The notes beneath the pieces are model-generated. The model saw only the letters and a list, made by a program, of their open reading frames with translations, had not been told where the DNA came from and did no database searches. Made by a program: the position numbers and the translations under genes. Below, one piece after another: positions 34,480 through 45,463 of a stretch of DNA of 64,000 nt (its first letter is position 1; every line of letters starts with the position of its first letter). Origin of the DNA: Shewanella gelidimarina. Its GTDB lineage: Bacteria > Pseudomonadota > Gammaproteobacteria > Enterobacterales > Shewanellaceae. The stretch covers positions 84,848-148,847 of the forward strand of contig NZ_JAKIKW010000010.1 in assembly GCF_023283945.1 (NCBI RefSeq), written 5' to 3'.

Positions 34480-34564
34480 CGTTTAAAGGCCTGCTGAAAT
34501 TATTGAGTGTCGCCATTAAGCCGTAACCAAGTTATCGAACAATTGAGTAGTGGAGCAAGAACAG

Positions 34565-36238
34565 ATGGAACAAGGGCAGATGATACGGGGCGCCGACGCA
34601 GTAATAAAAACCATCGCGGCACACGGGGTAAAGACGGTGTTTGGTTATCCAGGCGGTGCGATTATGCCAATCTATGACGCCTTGTATGGCAGTTCTGTAG
34701 AACATTTGCTGAGTCGCCATGAGCAGGGCGCTGCATTTGCAGCAGTAGGTTATGCTCGTTCAAGTGGCAAGACTGGCGTTTGCTTTGCCACTTCAGGCCC
34801 CGGAGCCACGAACCTTATTACTTCGCTGGCCGATGCGTTGCTCGATTCTGTTCCTGTGGTCGCGATTACCGGTCAGGTTTCCACCGCCGTGATCGGTACC
34901 GATGCGTTCCAAGAGATTGATGTACTAGGCATGTCACTGTCGTGTACCAAGCACAGCTTTATGGTGACCAATGTTGAAGAGTTAGTGCCAACGCTATATA
35001 AAGCATTTGAAATTGCAGCGTCTGGTCGCCCTGGCCCCGTTTTAGTCGATATACCTAAAGATATTCAAATTGCACTAGTGGATTACAAAACGCCGTTACA
35101 AGCCGTAATGCCAGAACCAGAACATACTCAAACCCAAATCGATGCTGCGAATACACTGCTAGCTCACTCTTCGCGCCCCATGCTGTATGTGGGCGGCGGC
35201 GTGGGCATGGCGAGTGCAGTTGAGCCGCTAAGACAGTTTATTGCCGCAACGGGTATTCCATCAGTGGCGACCTTAAAAGGGCTCGGCGCCGTCAGTTACG
35301 ACACCCCGAGCTACCTCGGCATGTTAGGCATGCATGGCTCCAAAGCGGCCAATCTAGCGGTGCAGCAATGCGATTTACTGATCGTAGTGGGTGCGCGCTT
35401 TGATGACCGTGTGACTGGACGTTTAGCCTCGTTTGCTGAAAATGCCAAAGTGCTTCACCTTGATATTGATGCCGCTGAATTGGGCAAACTCAGAATGCCA
35501 GAAGTGGCCATTGCAGGCGATTTGCGTCAAATCCTACCTGCATTGAGCCAAAGTATGCAGATTGAAGCGTGGCAAGACGCGGTTCAAAGCTTGAAAGAGC
35601 AGCACCCATGGCGCTATGACCGCCCAGGTGAATTGATTTATGCTCCGGCAATGTTGCATCGTTTAGCACAAAAATTACCTGAAGATAGTGTGGTTTCTTG
35701 TGATGTGGGTCAGCACCAAATGTGGGTGGCGCAACACATGTATTTTCGCCGCCCAGAAGATCATCTTTCAAGTGCCGGGCTTGGCACTATGGGCTTTGGC
35801 TTGCCTGCAGCGATTGGCGCTAAAGTCGCGCGACCAAGTGCTATGGTGGTGGCAGTGTCGGGTGATGGTTCATTCATGATGAACGTACAAGAGCTTACCA
35901 CTATCAAGCGCCGACGTTTGCCGGTTAAAATTTTGCTAGTCGACAATCAAAAGTTAGGCATGGTTAAGCAGTGGCAGCAGCTATTCTTTGAAGAGCGTTA
36001 TAGCGAAACTGACCTTTCTGATAACCCAGACTTTGTCAAAATGGCATCCGCCTTTGATATTCCTGGGCGTAACATTACCTTGGCCAGCGAAGTTGAAGCA
36101 GGCTTAGATGAAATGCTTAATAGTGAAGGGCCATTCCTACTGCACGTGTCGATAGATGATGCGCATAATGTATGGCCATTAGTCCCGCCAGGGGCGTCAA
36201 ACCAAGACATGATGGATGAGATGGAGAAGCAAACATGA
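34565..36238 (+). CDS. ilvG: Acetolactate synthase II large subunit
   Basis: A TPP enzyme that condenses pyruvate with pyruvate or 2-oxobutyrate. The protein follows E. coli IlvG closely: [16 protein letters not shown], the catalytic Glu in [21 protein letters not shown], and the TPP motif [15 protein letters not shown] chose the ATG at 34565 (GGAG 9 bases ahead); ATG 34580 and GTG 34550 are alternatives. About 558 aa. The frame is full length, not broken as in E. coli K-12. The stop overlaps ilvM. Confidence 0.93.
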   Translation: MEQGQMIRGADAVIKTIAAHGVKTVFGYPGGAIMPIYDALYGSSVEHLLSRHEQGAAFAAVGYARSSGKTGVCFATSGPGATNLITSLADALLDSVPVVAITGQVSTAVIGTDAFQEIDVLGMSLSCTKHSFMVTNVEELVPTLYKAFEIAASGRPGPVLVDIPKDIQIALVDYKTPLQAVMPEPEHTQTQIDAANTLLAHSSRPMLYVGGGVGMASAVEPLRQFIAATGIPSVATLKGLGAVSYDTPSYLGMLGMHGSKAANLAVQQCDLLIVVGARFDDRVTGRLASFAENAKVLHLDIDAAELGKLRMPEVAIAGDLRQILPALSQSMQIEAWQDAVQSLKEQHPWRYDRPGELIYAPAMLHRLAQKLPEDSVVSCDVGQHQMWVAQHMYFRRPEDHLSSAGLGTMGFGLPAAIGAKVARPSAMVVAVSGDGSFMMNVQELTTIKRRRLPVKILLVDNQKLGMVKQWQQLFFEERYSETDLSDNPDFVKMASAFDIPGRNITLASEVEAGLDEMLNSEGPFLLHVSIDDAHNVWPLVPPGASNQDMMDEMEKQT

Positions 36239-36501
36239 GCCACTACTCAGTAGCAATTAATGTGCAGCAGCAACCAGAAGTATTAGAGCGAGTGTTGCGC
36301 GTCGTCCGTCATCGTGGTTTTAAAGTCACTAGTTTACAGATGCAACTTAACGAAAATAATACCACCAGTATTGATATGTCAGTGCAAAGCGATAGAGCAA
36401 TTGCTTTGTTAACCAATCAAATAATAAAGTTAATTGATGTACTGGACTGCCAAGTATTGGCAAGTCAAACAAACAAGACCACCGAATCTGCAAAAGGATA
36501 A
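36235..36501 (+). CDS. ilvM: Acetolactate synthase II small (ACT) subunit
   Basis: An 88-aa ACT-domain protein ([24 protein letters not shown] ... IDMSVQSD) overlapping the end of ilvG by 4 bases (ATGA). Size and position match IlvM, which activates and stabilises the IlvG catalytic subunit; this isoenzyme is typically insensitive to valine. Confidence 0.9.
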   Translation: MSHYSVAINVQQQPEVLERVLRVVRHRGFKVTSLQMQLNENNTTSIDMSVQSDRAIALLTNQIIKLIDVLDCQVLASQTNKTTESAKG

Positions 36502-36505
36502 GAAT

Positions 36506-37435
36506 ATGGCCGCTAAAACAGCTGAATTAATTTGGTTTAATGGTGAGATGATGCCTTGGGGTGACGCCAAGGTACATGTCATGTCGCATGCTTTGCATTA
36601 CGGTACGTCTGTGTTTGAAGGTATTCGTGTTTACGATACCCCCGCTGGGCCAGCGGGCTTTAGATTGACCGAACACGTACAGCGTTTGTTTGATTCAGCA
36701 AAAATCTATCGCATGCCTATTCCTTATGGCTTTGATGAGCTGATGCAAGCGTGTTGTGATGTGGTGTTAGATAACGGTTTATCCAGCGCCTATATTCGCC
36801 CGTTAGCTTTTTACGGTGATGTGGGCATGGGCATTACGCCCCCCAAAGATGCACAGTGCGATGTATTAGTGGCCGGTTTCCCATGGGGCGCGTATTTAGG
36901 TGAAGACAGTATGGATGCCGGTGTTGATGTTGCAGTCACCTCTTGGAATCGTTTAGCGCCAAATACAATCCCTACTGGCGCCAAAGCGGGGGGCAATTAT
37001 TTGTCATCGCTGCTGATTTCTACCGAAGCTAAGCGTAACGGTTTTGATGAGGGTATTGCGCTAGACACCAATGGTCTGGTCAGTGAAGCTGCGGGAGCAA
37101 ATATTTTTGTGGTGAAGAAGAATAAAATCTACACACCACCAGCCACTGCCGCTATTCTGATGGGATTAACCCGTGACTCCATTATCACTTTGGCCCGAGA
37201 TAATGGCTATGAAGTGGTGGAAGAGAACATGTCTCGTGAATTTCTCTATTTGGCTGACGAAATTTTTATGACGGGCACCGCAGCAGAGATTGTGCCAGTA
37301 CGTAGCGTTGATCGCATCGAAGTGGGTAACGGTAAGCGCGGTGACATCACTAAGATAGTTCAAGCGAGTTTCTTTGGCCTGTTTAATGGTAAAACTGAAG
37401 ATAAATGGGGTTGGTTAGAGCCGCTTAAAAAGTAG
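36506..37435 (+). CDS. ilvE: Branched-chain amino acid aminotransferase
   Basis: The 309-residue frame from MAAKTAELIWFNGEM matches the size of E. coli IlvE. A longer frame upstream overlaps ilvM and was rejected; AAGGAT lies ahead of this ATG. Diagnostic parts are HYGTSVFEGIR, YIRPLAFYG and the PLP lysine in PTGAKAGGNYLSS. It performs the final transamination to Ile, Val and Leu. The last codons lead directly into an 11-bp tandem repeat before ilvD. Confidence 0.94.
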   Translation: MAAKTAELIWFNGEMMPWGDAKVHVMSHALHYGTSVFEGIRVYDTPAGPAGFRLTEHVQRLFDSAKIYRMPIPYGFDELMQACCDVVLDNGLSSAYIRPLAFYGDVGMGITPPKDAQCDVLVAGFPWGAYLGEDSMDAGVDVAVTSWNRLAPNTIPTGAKAGGNYLSSLLISTEAKRNGFDEGIALDTNGLVSEAAGANIFVVKKNKIYTPPATAAILMGLTRDSIITLARDNGYEVVEENMSREFLYLADEIFMTGTAAEIVPVRSVDRIEVGNGKRGDITKIVQASFFGLFNGKTEDKWGWLEPLKK

Positions 37436-37619
37436 GTTTGAAGCAGATTAACGGCGGGTTTAAAGCCGGTAAGAGCAGATTAACGGCCGGTTAAGAGACG
37501 ATTGGAAGCCGATTAAGAGACGGTTAGAAGTAGGTTAAGAGACGGTAAGAGCAGATTAACGGCCGATTAGAAGCCGGTTAAGAGCTGATTGAGAGACGGT
37601 TTAAAGCCGATAAAAAAGC
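37435..37619. repeat. 11-bp degenerate tandem repeat, about 17 units, between ilvE and ilvD
   Basis: The spacer is built of units of 11 bases (two are 10), consensus G-R-TTAARAGMC. Examples: GGTTTAAAGCC, GGTTAAGAGAC, GATTGGAAGCC, GATTAACGGCC. The array starts at the ilvE stop codon, and the last ilvE codons (GGTTAGAGCC) already resemble the unit, suggesting it grew from there. Eleven bases is close to one helical turn. It does not look like a CRISPR array: there are no unique spacers. Confidence 0.85.
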
Positions 37620-37754
37620 GGGACGCTTCGCTGACGGAAAGCTGAAGACAAAATATTAAAAGCTGAGGCAAAAGCCTTAGGTTAAAGAATCAAAATAGAA
37701 GGCTAGCGTGAGTATTTTAGACCCTAGAATCTTCTCTAAACAAGGATTATAACA

Positions 37755-39602
37755 ATGCCAAAATTACGTTCAGCAACCAGTACCGAAGGTCGTAACATGG
37801 CCGGAGCACGTGCACTTTGGCGTGCCACGGGTGTAAAAGACGGCGATTTTGGTAAACCAATTATTGCGATCTCTAACTCATTTACTCAGTTTGTACCGGG
37901 TCACGTTCACCTTAAAAATATGGGCTCATTAGTTGCTGGCGCAATTGAAGAAGCGGGCGGTATTGCTAAAGAGTTCAATACGATTGCAGTTGATGACGGT
38001 ATCGCAATGGGCCATGGCGGCATGCTTTACAGCTTGCCATCACGCGAACTTATCGCTGACAGCGTTGAGTATATGGTGAATGCGCACTGCGCTGACGCGT
38101 TGGTGTGTATCTCTAACTGCGACAAAATCACTCCCGGCATGTTGATGGCGGCGCTTCGACTGAATATCCCGGTGATTTTTGTCTCTGGTGGTCCGATGGA
38201 AGCGGGCAAGACTAAGCTGTCTGACAAAATTATTAAGCTCGATTTAGTGGATGCAATGGTGGCGGGCGCCGATGAACGGGTGTCGGATGCCGACAGCGAG
38301 CAAATTGAGCGTAGCGCTTGCCCAACGTGTGGCTCATGTTCTGGCATGTTTACCGCTAACTCAATGAACTGCTTAACCGAAGCGCTGGGTTTGTCATTGC
38401 CGGGTAATGGTTCAATGTTGGCGACTCACTCTGACCGTCGTGAATTGTTCTTAGAAGCGGGTCGCCGCATTATGGATCTTGCGACGCGTTATTACCGAGA
38501 TGACGATGAGTCAGCATTGCCACGCAATATTGCTAACTTTAATGCGTTTGAAAATGCCATGACACTGGATATCGCCATGGGTGGTTCGAGCAACACGGTA
38601 TTGCATTTGGTTGCGGCGGCAAGTGAAGCGGAAGTTGATTTCACCATGGCTGATATCGACCGATTATCTCGCCTAGTACCGCACTTGTGTAAGGTTGCAC
38701 CGTCGACACCGAAATACCATATGGAAGATGTGCATCGCGCAGGTGGCGTGATGGGTATTTTGGGTGAACTCGATCGTGCCGGTCTACTGCACAATGACGC
38801 TTATCATGTAGCAGGTAAAAACCTGGCTGAAGTACTGGCAAAATACGATATCGCGCAAAGTAAAGATGCTGCAGTACATAAGTTTTTCTCTGCCGGGCCT
38901 GCAGGTATTCCAACCACTAAAGCCTTTAGCCAAAGTTGCCGTTGGGACAGCGTTGATATTGACCGTGAAGAGGGCTGTATCCGTACGCGTGAATTTGCTT
39001 TTAGCCAAGAGGGTGGCCTCGCCGTATTAGCGGGCAACGTGGCTGTTGATGGCTGTATTGTAAAAACCGCTGGTGTTGAAGTGGAAAACCACACCTTTAC
39101 CGGTAGTGCCCGCGTCTATGAAAGCCAAGATGATGCGGTTGCAGCAATCTTAGGCGGCGAAGTTGTTGCTGGCGATGTGGTGGTTATTCGTTACGAAGGC
39201 CCTAAAGGTGGCCCAGGTATGCAAGAGATGCTTTACCCAACGAGTTACCTTAAGTCTCGTGGCTTAGGTGCCAAATGTGCGTTGATCACTGATGGTCGTT
39301 TCTCGGGCGGAACCTCTGGTTTGTCAATTGGTCATGTATCACCAGAAGCGGCGGCGGGTGGCGTGATTGGCTTAGTACAAACCGGCGACACTATTGAGAT
39401 TGATATTCCAGCACGCTCCATCAAATTAGCTATTAGCGATGTTGAGCTAGCGGCGCGCCGCACTGCTATGGACGCGTTAGGTGTTGATGCATGGAAGCCA
39501 CTTGGGCGTGTTAGGCAAGTGTCGATGGCGCTAAAGGCGTACGCACTATTAGCGACCAGTGCCGACAAAGGTGCTGTGCGTGATATCAGTAAACTGGTTT
39601 AA
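37755..39602 (+). CDS. ilvD: Dihydroxy-acid dehydratase
   Basis: A 615-aa Fe-S enzyme (E. coli: 616 aa) that converts dihydroxy acids to 2-oxo acids in Val/Ile synthesis. Cluster-ligand cysteines lie in [12 protein letters not shown] and [28 protein letters not shown] and [19 protein letters not shown] blocks are conserved. AAGGA precedes the ATG by 9 bases. It follows ilvE after a 319-base spacer and precedes ilvA by 28 bases; the spacer repeat may alter operon read-through. Confidence 0.95.
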   Translation: MPKLRSATSTEGRNMAGARALWRATGVKDGDFGKPIIAISNSFTQFVPGHVHLKNMGSLVAGAIEEAGGIAKEFNTIAVDDGIAMGHGGMLYSLPSRELIADSVEYMVNAHCADALVCISNCDKITPGMLMAALRLNIPVIFVSGGPMEAGKTKLSDKIIKLDLVDAMVAGADERVSDADSEQIERSACPTCGSCSGMFTANSMNCLTEALGLSLPGNGSMLATHSDRRELFLEAGRRIMDLATRYYRDDDESALPRNIANFNAFENAMTLDIAMGGSSNTVLHLVAAASEAEVDFTMADIDRLSRLVPHLCKVAPSTPKYHMEDVHRAGGVMGILGELDRAGLLHNDAYHVAGKNLAEVLAKYDIAQSKDAAVHKFFSAGPAGIPTTKAFSQSCRWDSVDIDREEGCIRTREFAFSQEGGLAVLAGNVAVDGCIVKTAGVEVENHTFTGSARVYESQDDAVAAILGGEVVAGDVVVIRYEGPKGGPGMQEMLYPTSYLKSRGLGAKCALITDGRFSGGTSGLSIGHVSPEAAAGGVIGLVQTGDTIEIDIPARSIKLAISDVELAARRTAMDALGVDAWKPLGRVRQVSMALKAYALLATSADKGAVRDISKLV

Positions 39603-39630
39603 TCGATTTAATGGGCTTAAGAGGTAGTTT

Positions 39631-41181
39631 ATGTTGGCTGTAGCATCAAAACCACAATTGGACTTAGCGCATTATTATTTGCAAAAGATATTACTGTCTT
39701 CTGTTTATGATGTCGCTAAAGTGACGCCGCTTTCTAGCCTAAATAAGCTCTCTGCACGTCTTGGGTGCCAAGTATTTCTGAAACGTGAAGATATGCAGCC
39801 AGTGCACTCTTTTAAGCTGCGTGGCGCTTATAACAAAATTGCGGAGCTCACTAAAGAGGAGTGCGAGTGTGGCGTGGTCTGCGCGTCGGCGGGTAATCAT
39901 GCGCAAGGGGTGGCAATGTCTGCTGCTGCGCGGGGTATTAGCGCGGTTATTGTTATGCCTGAAACCACCCCCGATATTAAAGTGGATGCGGTAAGGCGAC
40001 TCGGTGGCAATGTTGTCTTGCATGGGCAGGCTTTCGACCAAGCCAATGCCTACGCACAAAATCTGGCTAAAACAGAAGGGCGCGTCTACGTTGCCCCGTT
40101 TGATGATGAAGCGGTTATCGCCGGACAAGGCACAGTGGCACAAGAGATGGTGCAGCAACAGCGCGATCTTGAAGTGGTGTTTGTTCCTGTGGGCGGTGGT
40201 GGCTTAATTGCGGGTATTGCCGCTTATTACAAAGCGGTGCGGCCACAGGTGAAGATCATTGGGGTTGAACCTGAAGATTCTGCCTGCTTAAAGGCGGCGC
40301 TCGATGCAGGTGAGCGAGTGATACTACCGCAAGTGGGTCTGTTTGCTGATGGTGTGGCAGTGAAGCAAATTGGCGCAGAGCCCTTTAGGGTGGCACGGGA
40401 GTATGTTGATGATGTTATTACCGTGACCTCCGATGAAATTTGCGCTGCGGTAAAAGATATTTTTGAAGACACGCGCGCGATAGCTGAGCCTTCAGGTGCA
40501 TTGTCGTTAGCGGGACTTAAAAAGTATGTTGGCAATAATGGCAAAGGCGAGAAGCTCGGCGCTATATTGAGCGGCGCTAATGTCAATTTTCATAGCTTGC
40601 GTTATGTGTCGGAGCGCTGTGAGCTTGGTGAGCAAAAAGAAGCCATTCTTGCGGTCACGGTGCCAGAGCGTCCAGGGATCTTCCTGCGTTTTTGTGAGCT
40701 ACTCGGTAAGCGAGCAATGACGGAGTTCAACTATCGCTTTAGCAGTCGAGATAAAGCGGTAGTTTTTGCAGGAATTCGTATCTCTGAAGGCCAGAGTGAA
40801 CTGAATGAGATTATCGCTAACCTCGAATCTGAAGGTTTTGGGGTACAGGATCTCTCTCTGGACGAAACGGCTAAGTTGCATGTGCGCTATATGGTTGGTG
40901 GACATCCCCCAGAGCCGCTAGAAGAGCGCTTATTTAGCTTTGAATTCCCAGAGCACCCAGGTGCGCTGTTTAAGTTTTTGACCACACTGCAAAGTAAGTG
41001 GAACATCAGCTTATTTCACTACCGTAACCATGGTGCTGCCTATGGCAGAGTGTTAGCCGGCTTTGAAGTACCAGAAAGTGATGATCTTGCTTTTCAGCAG
41101 TTTTTAACGGAGCTAGGCTTCATCTATCAAGAGGAAACTAACAGTCCAGCGTATCAATTATTTCTTGATAACCGTGCCTAG
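39631..41181 (+). CDS. ilvA: Biosynthetic threonine deaminase
   Basis: The 516-aa protein (E. coli 514) deaminates threonine to 2-oxobutyrate, the first step to isoleucine. The PLP lysine is in HSFKLRGAYNK, the phosphate-binding loop is VPVGGGGLIAG, and SAGNHAQGVA is conserved. Two C-terminal ACT-like domains (ILAVTVPERPGIFLRFCELL and FSFEFPEHPGALFKF) give feedback inhibition by Ile and relief by Val. AAGAGG precedes the ATG. Last gene of the ilv operon, followed by a terminator. Confidence 0.95.
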   Translation: MLAVASKPQLDLAHYYLQKILLSSVYDVAKVTPLSSLNKLSARLGCQVFLKREDMQPVHSFKLRGAYNKIAELTKEECECGVVCASAGNHAQGVAMSAAARGISAVIVMPETTPDIKVDAVRRLGGNVVLHGQAFDQANAYAQNLAKTEGRVYVAPFDDEAVIAGQGTVAQEMVQQQRDLEVVFVPVGGGGLIAGIAAYYKAVRPQVKIIGVEPEDSACLKAALDAGERVILPQVGLFADGVAVKQIGAEPFRVAREYVDDVITVTSDEICAAVKDIFEDTRAIAEPSGALSLAGLKKYVGNNGKGEKLGAILSGANVNFHSLRYVSERCELGEQKEAILAVTVPERPGIFLRFCELLGKRAMTEFNYRFSSRDKAVVFAGIRISEGQSELNEIIANLESEGFGVQDLSLDETAKLHVRYMVGGHPPEPLEERLFSFEFPEHPGALFKFLTTLQSKWNISLFHYRNHGAAYGRVLAGFEVPESDDLAFQQFLTELGFIYQEETNSPAYQLFLDNRA

Positions 41182-41295
41182 ATTGCTGTTTTGATATAAA
41201 AATTTGTGGTTGAAATAATCGTTTTTAGACTGGTAAAAATGACCCTCGTTGAGCTACCTCAAAATGCAGGATTTAGCATTTTGATGTGGTTTGTT

Positions 41296-41325
41296 AAAAA
41301 AAGGACGCGAAAGCGTCCTTTTTTT
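41296..41325 (+). terminator. Intrinsic terminator of the ilvGMEDA operon
   Basis: A perfect stem (seven A plus GGACGC, GAAA loop, GCGTCC plus seven T) lies about 115 bases past the ilvA stop. The A- and T-tracts make it active in both directions. Confidence 0.9.
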
Positions 41326-41480
41326 ATAAAACTCTCGCAGACTTATAGAGTTAAGTCCCGTTTTGTAATATGGTCTTAAAGATAAAGATAATAATAATCG
41401 CCGTTATCGCAGGGCTTTTTGTTTAGGCAAGGCAGTTCAATCTTAACCACACCAACGTATTTTGTTTCTAAGGAAATATA

Positions 41481-42617
41481 ATGTTAATAGCACCCTATAC
41501 TGAAACGTTTAATCCACCGCGCAGAGTGCTGATGGGACCCGGGCCTTCAGACGTTTATCCAGAAGTCTTGGCTGCACAAGCTAAACCCACCATTGGTCAT
41601 CTTGATCCCTTATTTGTTGGCATGATGGATGAGTTAAAAGCGCTTATCCAATATGCATTTCAAACCACCAATGAGATGACGCTAGCGGTGTCTGCACCCG
41701 GCAGCGCAGGCATGGAAACCTGTTTTGTTAATCTACTTGAGCGCGGTGAAAAAGTGATTGTTTGTCGTAACGGTGTATTTGGTGAGCGTATGCGCCAAAA
41801 TGTCGAGCGTTGCGGTGGCGTTGCGGTAATGGTTGATAATGAATGGGGCGAAGCAGTCTCAGTTGATGATGTTGCTAGCGCACTTGCGGCCAATCCAGAT
41901 GCTAAGTTTCTGGCTTTTGTACACGCAGAAACCTCAACTGGCGCCTTGTCTGACGCTAAAGCTTTATGCGCTTTGGCAAAACAACATGATTGTTTATCGA
42001 TTGTTGATGCGGTGACGTCTCTCGGTGGCGTTGAGCTTCGGGTCGATGAATGGGGCATTGATGCTATCTATTCAGGTAGCCAAAAGTGTTTATCTTGTGT
42101 ACCTGGTTTGTCACCGGTGTCGTTTTCTCCTGCCGCCGTTGAGAAAATGGAAGCCCGTACGACGCCAGTACAGAGTTGGTTTCTCGATCAAACTTTAGTG
42201 ATGGGCTATTGGACCGGTGAAAGTAGCGGGAAACGTAGCTATCACCATACTGCCCCAGTGAATGCACTGTATGCATTACATGAGTCATTGCGTCTGTTGT
42301 CACTTGAAGGATTGGAGCAAGCGTGGCAAAGACACGCTGATATGCATCAAATATTGCGTCATGGTTTGCAGCGCTTAGGCCTCAAGTTTGTGGTTGCTGA
42401 AGCGGTTCGATTACCTCAGCTTAATGCGGTCTATATTCCTGAAGGAATAGATGACGCCAAAATACGCAAGCAGCTATTGGAAAACTATAACCTAGAGATA
42501 GGGGCAGGGCTTGGCGCTTTGGCAGGCAAAGCTTGGCGCATTGGTTTAATGGGCTATGCGGCCCGTCGTGAAAATATCGCGCTATGTATTAAAGCACTTG
42601 AAGAGGTGCTGGCGTAA
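41481..42617 (+). CDS. Class V aminotransferase (alanine-glyoxylate / serine-pyruvate type)
   Basis: A 378-aa PLP enzyme. The N-terminal MGPGPSDVYPEVLAAQAKP and the PLP lysine in YSGSQKCLSCVPG, with ETSTGAL upstream, are typical of alanine-glyoxylate or serine-glyoxylate aminotransferases, cytoplasmic enzymes of glyoxylate and serine metabolism. The C-terminal arginine segment (AWRIGLMGYAARRENI) binds the substrate carboxylate. It is a single gene between two terminators, so it is not part of the ilv operon despite its position. Confidence 0.88.
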   Translation: MLIAPYTETFNPPRRVLMGPGPSDVYPEVLAAQAKPTIGHLDPLFVGMMDELKALIQYAFQTTNEMTLAVSAPGSAGMETCFVNLLERGEKVIVCRNGVFGERMRQNVERCGGVAVMVDNEWGEAVSVDDVASALAANPDAKFLAFVHAETSTGALSDAKALCALAKQHDCLSIVDAVTSLGGVELRVDEWGIDAIYSGSQKCLSCVPGLSPVSFSPAAVEKMEARTTPVQSWFLDQTLVMGYWTGESSGKRSYHHTAPVNALYALHESLRLLSLEGLEQAWQRHADMHQILRHGLQRLGLKFVVAEAVRLPQLNAVYIPEGIDDAKIRKQLLENYNLEIGAGLGALAGKAWRIGLMGYAARRENIALCIKALEEVLA

Positions 42618-42688
42618 CTCGCAGACTTTTTAAGTTTTGAGTTAACGATGTCATTATCGTAGCGCTTAATCAATAGTGTTTAATGAAG

Positions 42689-42717
42689 GCCAGCCACAAT
42701 AGTGACTGGCTTTTTTT
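42689..42717 (+). terminator. Intrinsic terminator of the class V aminotransferase gene
   Basis: GCCAG-C-CAC and GTG-A-CTGGC pair around AATA with one internal mismatch, followed by seven T. Confidence 0.85.
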
Positions 42718-42840
42718 ATGGGTTGATCTTTTTATTCAATGTCGAGAAAACCACCAGTTCAATATGGATGAAGGCTGTAATACTTATCTCTGCATCAAGG
42801 TGTGGCAATCGATCAGATTGAAGTGCCGACATCTTCTTTG

Positions 42841-44397
42841 TTAGTGATCAAACTGTACTACCAACTCCAATAGCCTACCACTTTGCGCCGTAACCTCTTT
42901 GCTGCAGCTGGCTGCATGTTCACAATTTTTTATGAACATATTCGTGCTCGATTTAAGAACCATCGCATTAGCGTAAACTTGATTAATGACAGTCGATTGC
43001 TCTTCAGCACAAACCGCTATCTGTTCGCCGTTGGCTTCCATCAGATGAAGACCATCGCTAACAGATTGCAAGCTGTCAGATAATATCTGATTTGATTCAA
43101 CACTTTTTTCTGTCAACTCGTGACTCTGTTCCATCTGACTGACAGCTTGTGCCGTTGTATTGCTTAAGGTATCGATGATTGACTGGATCTCGTGGGCGGA
43201 TGTTTGTGAGTGATTGGCCAGGCTTCTAACTTCATCGGCAACTACCGCAAAGCCACGTCCAGCTTCACCCGCGCGTGCAGCTTCAATTGCCGCATTGAGT
43301 GCCAGCAGATTTGTCTGCTGGGCTAGGCTATCAATCACTTCCAATACTGACTTTACTTTTACACACTGTAATTCGAGTTCTGAAATTGACTGATGTGACT
43401 CCGACAACAGCCCAGTGATCTCAGAGGTGGTTGTTTGGCTTGTCTTCAGTGCTGATTGAGTGGTTTCGATCTTTTCAACCAAAGTTGAAATTTCATCGGC
43501 GGAGCTGGTGGTACTTTTTGCGATGTCGGTTACTGCTTCATTCATCTGTCCAATGGCGACAACAACCTGTTCAAGATTTGATGATTGCTCAACTAAATGA
43601 ATTTGATTAGAGTTATTCTGTTTATCATGTTCCACCATACTCTCTTGTAGCTCTTCAGAGCTGTTTTTAACTCGGCCTAGAATGGCTAAACTCTCCGCTC
43701 TTTGCATTCTTAAGCTTAATTCAAGGTGGGATAATTCATCTTGATATCCCGTATAAATGACCTGGTTCAGCGCGCAGTCATGCACTTTTTTACTCATGGT
43801 CATCAGATGATTAAGCCGTGTATTTAACCGTCTTAATGGTAGAAAGAAACTGAACAGACCAACAGTGGCTAACCCCAGGCTAACGGGCATAGATGATATT
43901 GTGGCTAAGTAGAGCATCAACAATGAGATAGCCCAGCTCAGACCTAAGGATTGAACAATAGAGAGACGATTTTTAGGTTTAATCTTTTTACCACTATTAA
44001 TGGCGTCGTAACAGGCTTGGGCTCTCGCCTTTAGTGATGGTTCTAGTTTAGTTCTTACAGATTGGTATTCGGTTACTTTTCCCTGATGTCTTATCGGCGT
44101 GACAAAAGCATTCACCCAATAATAACTGCCATCTTTGCATTTATTTTTGACCAGCCCCATCCAAGAACGACCACCTTGGACTGTTTGCCAGAGATCTTTA
44201 AATGCTGCTTTGGGCATATCAGAATGTCTAATGATATTATGAGGTTTCCCGATCAGCTCAGACTTTTCATAACCACATGTTTGTAAGAAGTCCTTGTTCA
44301 CATGAGTGATGTAACCATTAAGATCGGTGGTAGATAGAATTTTATAACTATCTGGGTAGGTTACTTCTTTTGATTGTCGCTGATTCTGATTTTCCAT
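42841..44397 (-). CDS. Aer-like PAS-domain methyl-accepting chemotaxis protein
   Basis: An N-terminal PAS domain (residues about 18-115; [49 protein letters not shown]) matches E. coli Aer, which binds FAD and senses redox state. Two hydrophobic segments (about 150-190) then anchor it without a periplasmic domain. The MCP signalling domain contains [21 protein letters not shown]. At 518 aa it fits the Aer family. It would steer the cell toward favourable redox or oxygen conditions. Confidence 0.87.
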   Translation of the reverse strand: MENQNQRQSKEVTYPDSYKILSTTDLNGYITHVNKDFLQTCGYEKSELIGKPHNIIRHSDMPKAAFKDLWQTVQGGRSWMGLVKNKCKDGSYYWVNAFVTPIRHQGKVTEYQSVRTKLEPSLKARAQACYDAINSGKKIKPKNRLSIVQSLGLSWAISLLMLYLATISSMPVSLGLATVGLFSFFLPLRRLNTRLNHLMTMSKKVHDCALNQVIYTGYQDELSHLELSLRMQRAESLAILGRVKNSSEELQESMVEHDKQNNSNQIHLVEQSSNLEQVVVAIGQMNEAVTDIAKSTTSSADEISTLVEKIETTQSALKTSQTTTSEITGLLSESHQSISELELQCVKVKSVLEVIDSLAQQTNLLALNAAIEAARAGEAGRGFAVVADEVRSLANHSQTSAHEIQSIIDTLSNTTAQAVSQMEQSHELTEKSVESNQILSDSLQSVSDGLHLMEANGEQIAVCAEEQSTVINQVYANAMVLKSSTNMFIKNCEHAASCSKEVTAQSGRLLELVVQFDH

Positions 44398-44654
44398 AAT
44401 ATTTTTGTCTAAAATGATCTGAGTTTCTACATTGCAGCACCATAGAACATCTTGTTTATTAAAAAATTATTATTAGTAACTTATCAGACTCACCTTTACT
44501 GTTTTTATGAGTCTTGTGACGACGTTCGCAATTATTAATGCTATGTAAAGGAGCAAGTAAAGTATTAACGGGTACGACTTATTGGGCCGCTTATGGCTAC
44601 ATAGGTTTTAATTTGTAACGCTCATTGCTGAACAGTTAGTCACGATTGCAGCTT
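44398..44654. other. Gene-free stretch upstream of the Aer-like gene
   Basis: AT-rich DNA that should hold the promoter of the Aer-like gene. A CRP-like word, TGTGACGACGTTCGCA, lies near 44516. I see no gene here. Confidence 0.3.
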
Positions 44655-44750
44655 CTTCCTTTATTTCCATTCATGGAGGTGAGATTGACTTGCAGCACGT
44701 CTCAGTTATATCTGCACATACAGAGGCCATTGGAGCCATAATTGTTAGGA
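44655..44750. repeat. Diverged partial copy of palindromic repeat family B
   Basis: TTCCATTCATGGAGGTGAGA, CTTGCAGC, ATCTGCACAT and GAGGCCATTGGAGCC follow in the same order as similar words at 21975-22070. Several hairpin arms of the 22-kb copy are lost, so this looks like an older, decayed copy. No gene is present between this piece and the lipoprotein start at 44987. Confidence 0.5.
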
Positions 44751-44986
44751 TGTCATGTTGCGCTTTACTGAAAGTTCTTGTCCCCGCGCTTGATTTTATA
44801 AGAATCAATCCCTCAGTACGCGGTGAAATCATCTGAAATCGAACATGTCCAACAGAGAAGGCAAGGTCTGTTAATTCGATTTACAACAAGTATTTAACAG
44901 TGATACCTTGGTGCGTCTATCTCGCAGCCAAGGACGTTATCATGCTGCTATTGAATAAGCGGTTAGGAATACAAAAGGAGTTTGGC

Positions 44987-45463
44987 ATGAATCGATATAT
45001 TTTAGGAATAGTAGGAATACTTGTTTTAGCCGGTTGTAAGACAGCACCCACAGAGCAGTATCAACATGTACAGTTAATTGAAGCTGAATTGGTCTCAACA
45101 AAATGGGAAAGCCTAGAACGTTTCTCTCCTCAATACCCTATTGAAACTGCTAGAGAAGGAAAAGAGGGCTGCGCTTCAATAGAGTATGTCATTACTCCAG
45201 ATTACGAAATTAGAGATATAAAAGTAATCGCATCCAATAGTAAGTACTTTGCTAAACAAGCAAAATTAAGTATAAAACAATGGAAATGGTCTGAATTATC
45301 GAAAGGTATTATACAAGAACCGATTAAAACGAGTACTCAATTTCAGTTTTGCTTGGAGACTGGAGATGGTCATTGTGCAGAAAAACGCTATTTTGAAAAT
45401 AGTAAGTGTAGCGGAGAAGATGTTATTTATTCTATTGGTTATCGAGTCAGACGGCCGGGATAA
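44987..45463 (+). CDS. Small lipoprotein with TonB C-terminal-like domain
   Basis: The start at 44987 has AAAAGGAG six bases ahead and opens a lipoprotein signal (MNRYILGIVGILVLAGC, lipobox LAGC). The 158-aa protein has an E-G-C-A-S-I-E-Y-V-I strand and a later helix/strand pair in the order of a TonB-C fold, then a Cys-rich tail (CLETGDGHCAEKRYF, SKCSG) that may form disulphides. Same general class as the protein at 17011-17424, but the two are only distantly alike. Function unknown. Base composition seems slightly more AT-rich than the neighbours. Confidence 0.6.
   Translation: MNRYILGIVGILVLAGCKTAPTEQYQHVQLIEAELVSTKWESLERFSPQYPIETAREGKEGCASIEYVITPDYEIRDIKVIASNSKYFAKQAKLSIKQWKWSELSKGIIQEPIKTSTQFQFCLETGDGHCAEKRYFENSKCSGEDVIYSIGYRVRRPG

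Noticed and set aside
36434..36505. N-terminal extension of ilvE
   Set aside because: It overlaps ilvM and does not match IlvE; the ATG at 36506 with a good SD gives the standard 309 aa.
37435..37619. Possible CRISPR array
   Set aside because: The repeat unit is 11 bases and tandem without unique spacers, and no cas genes are present.
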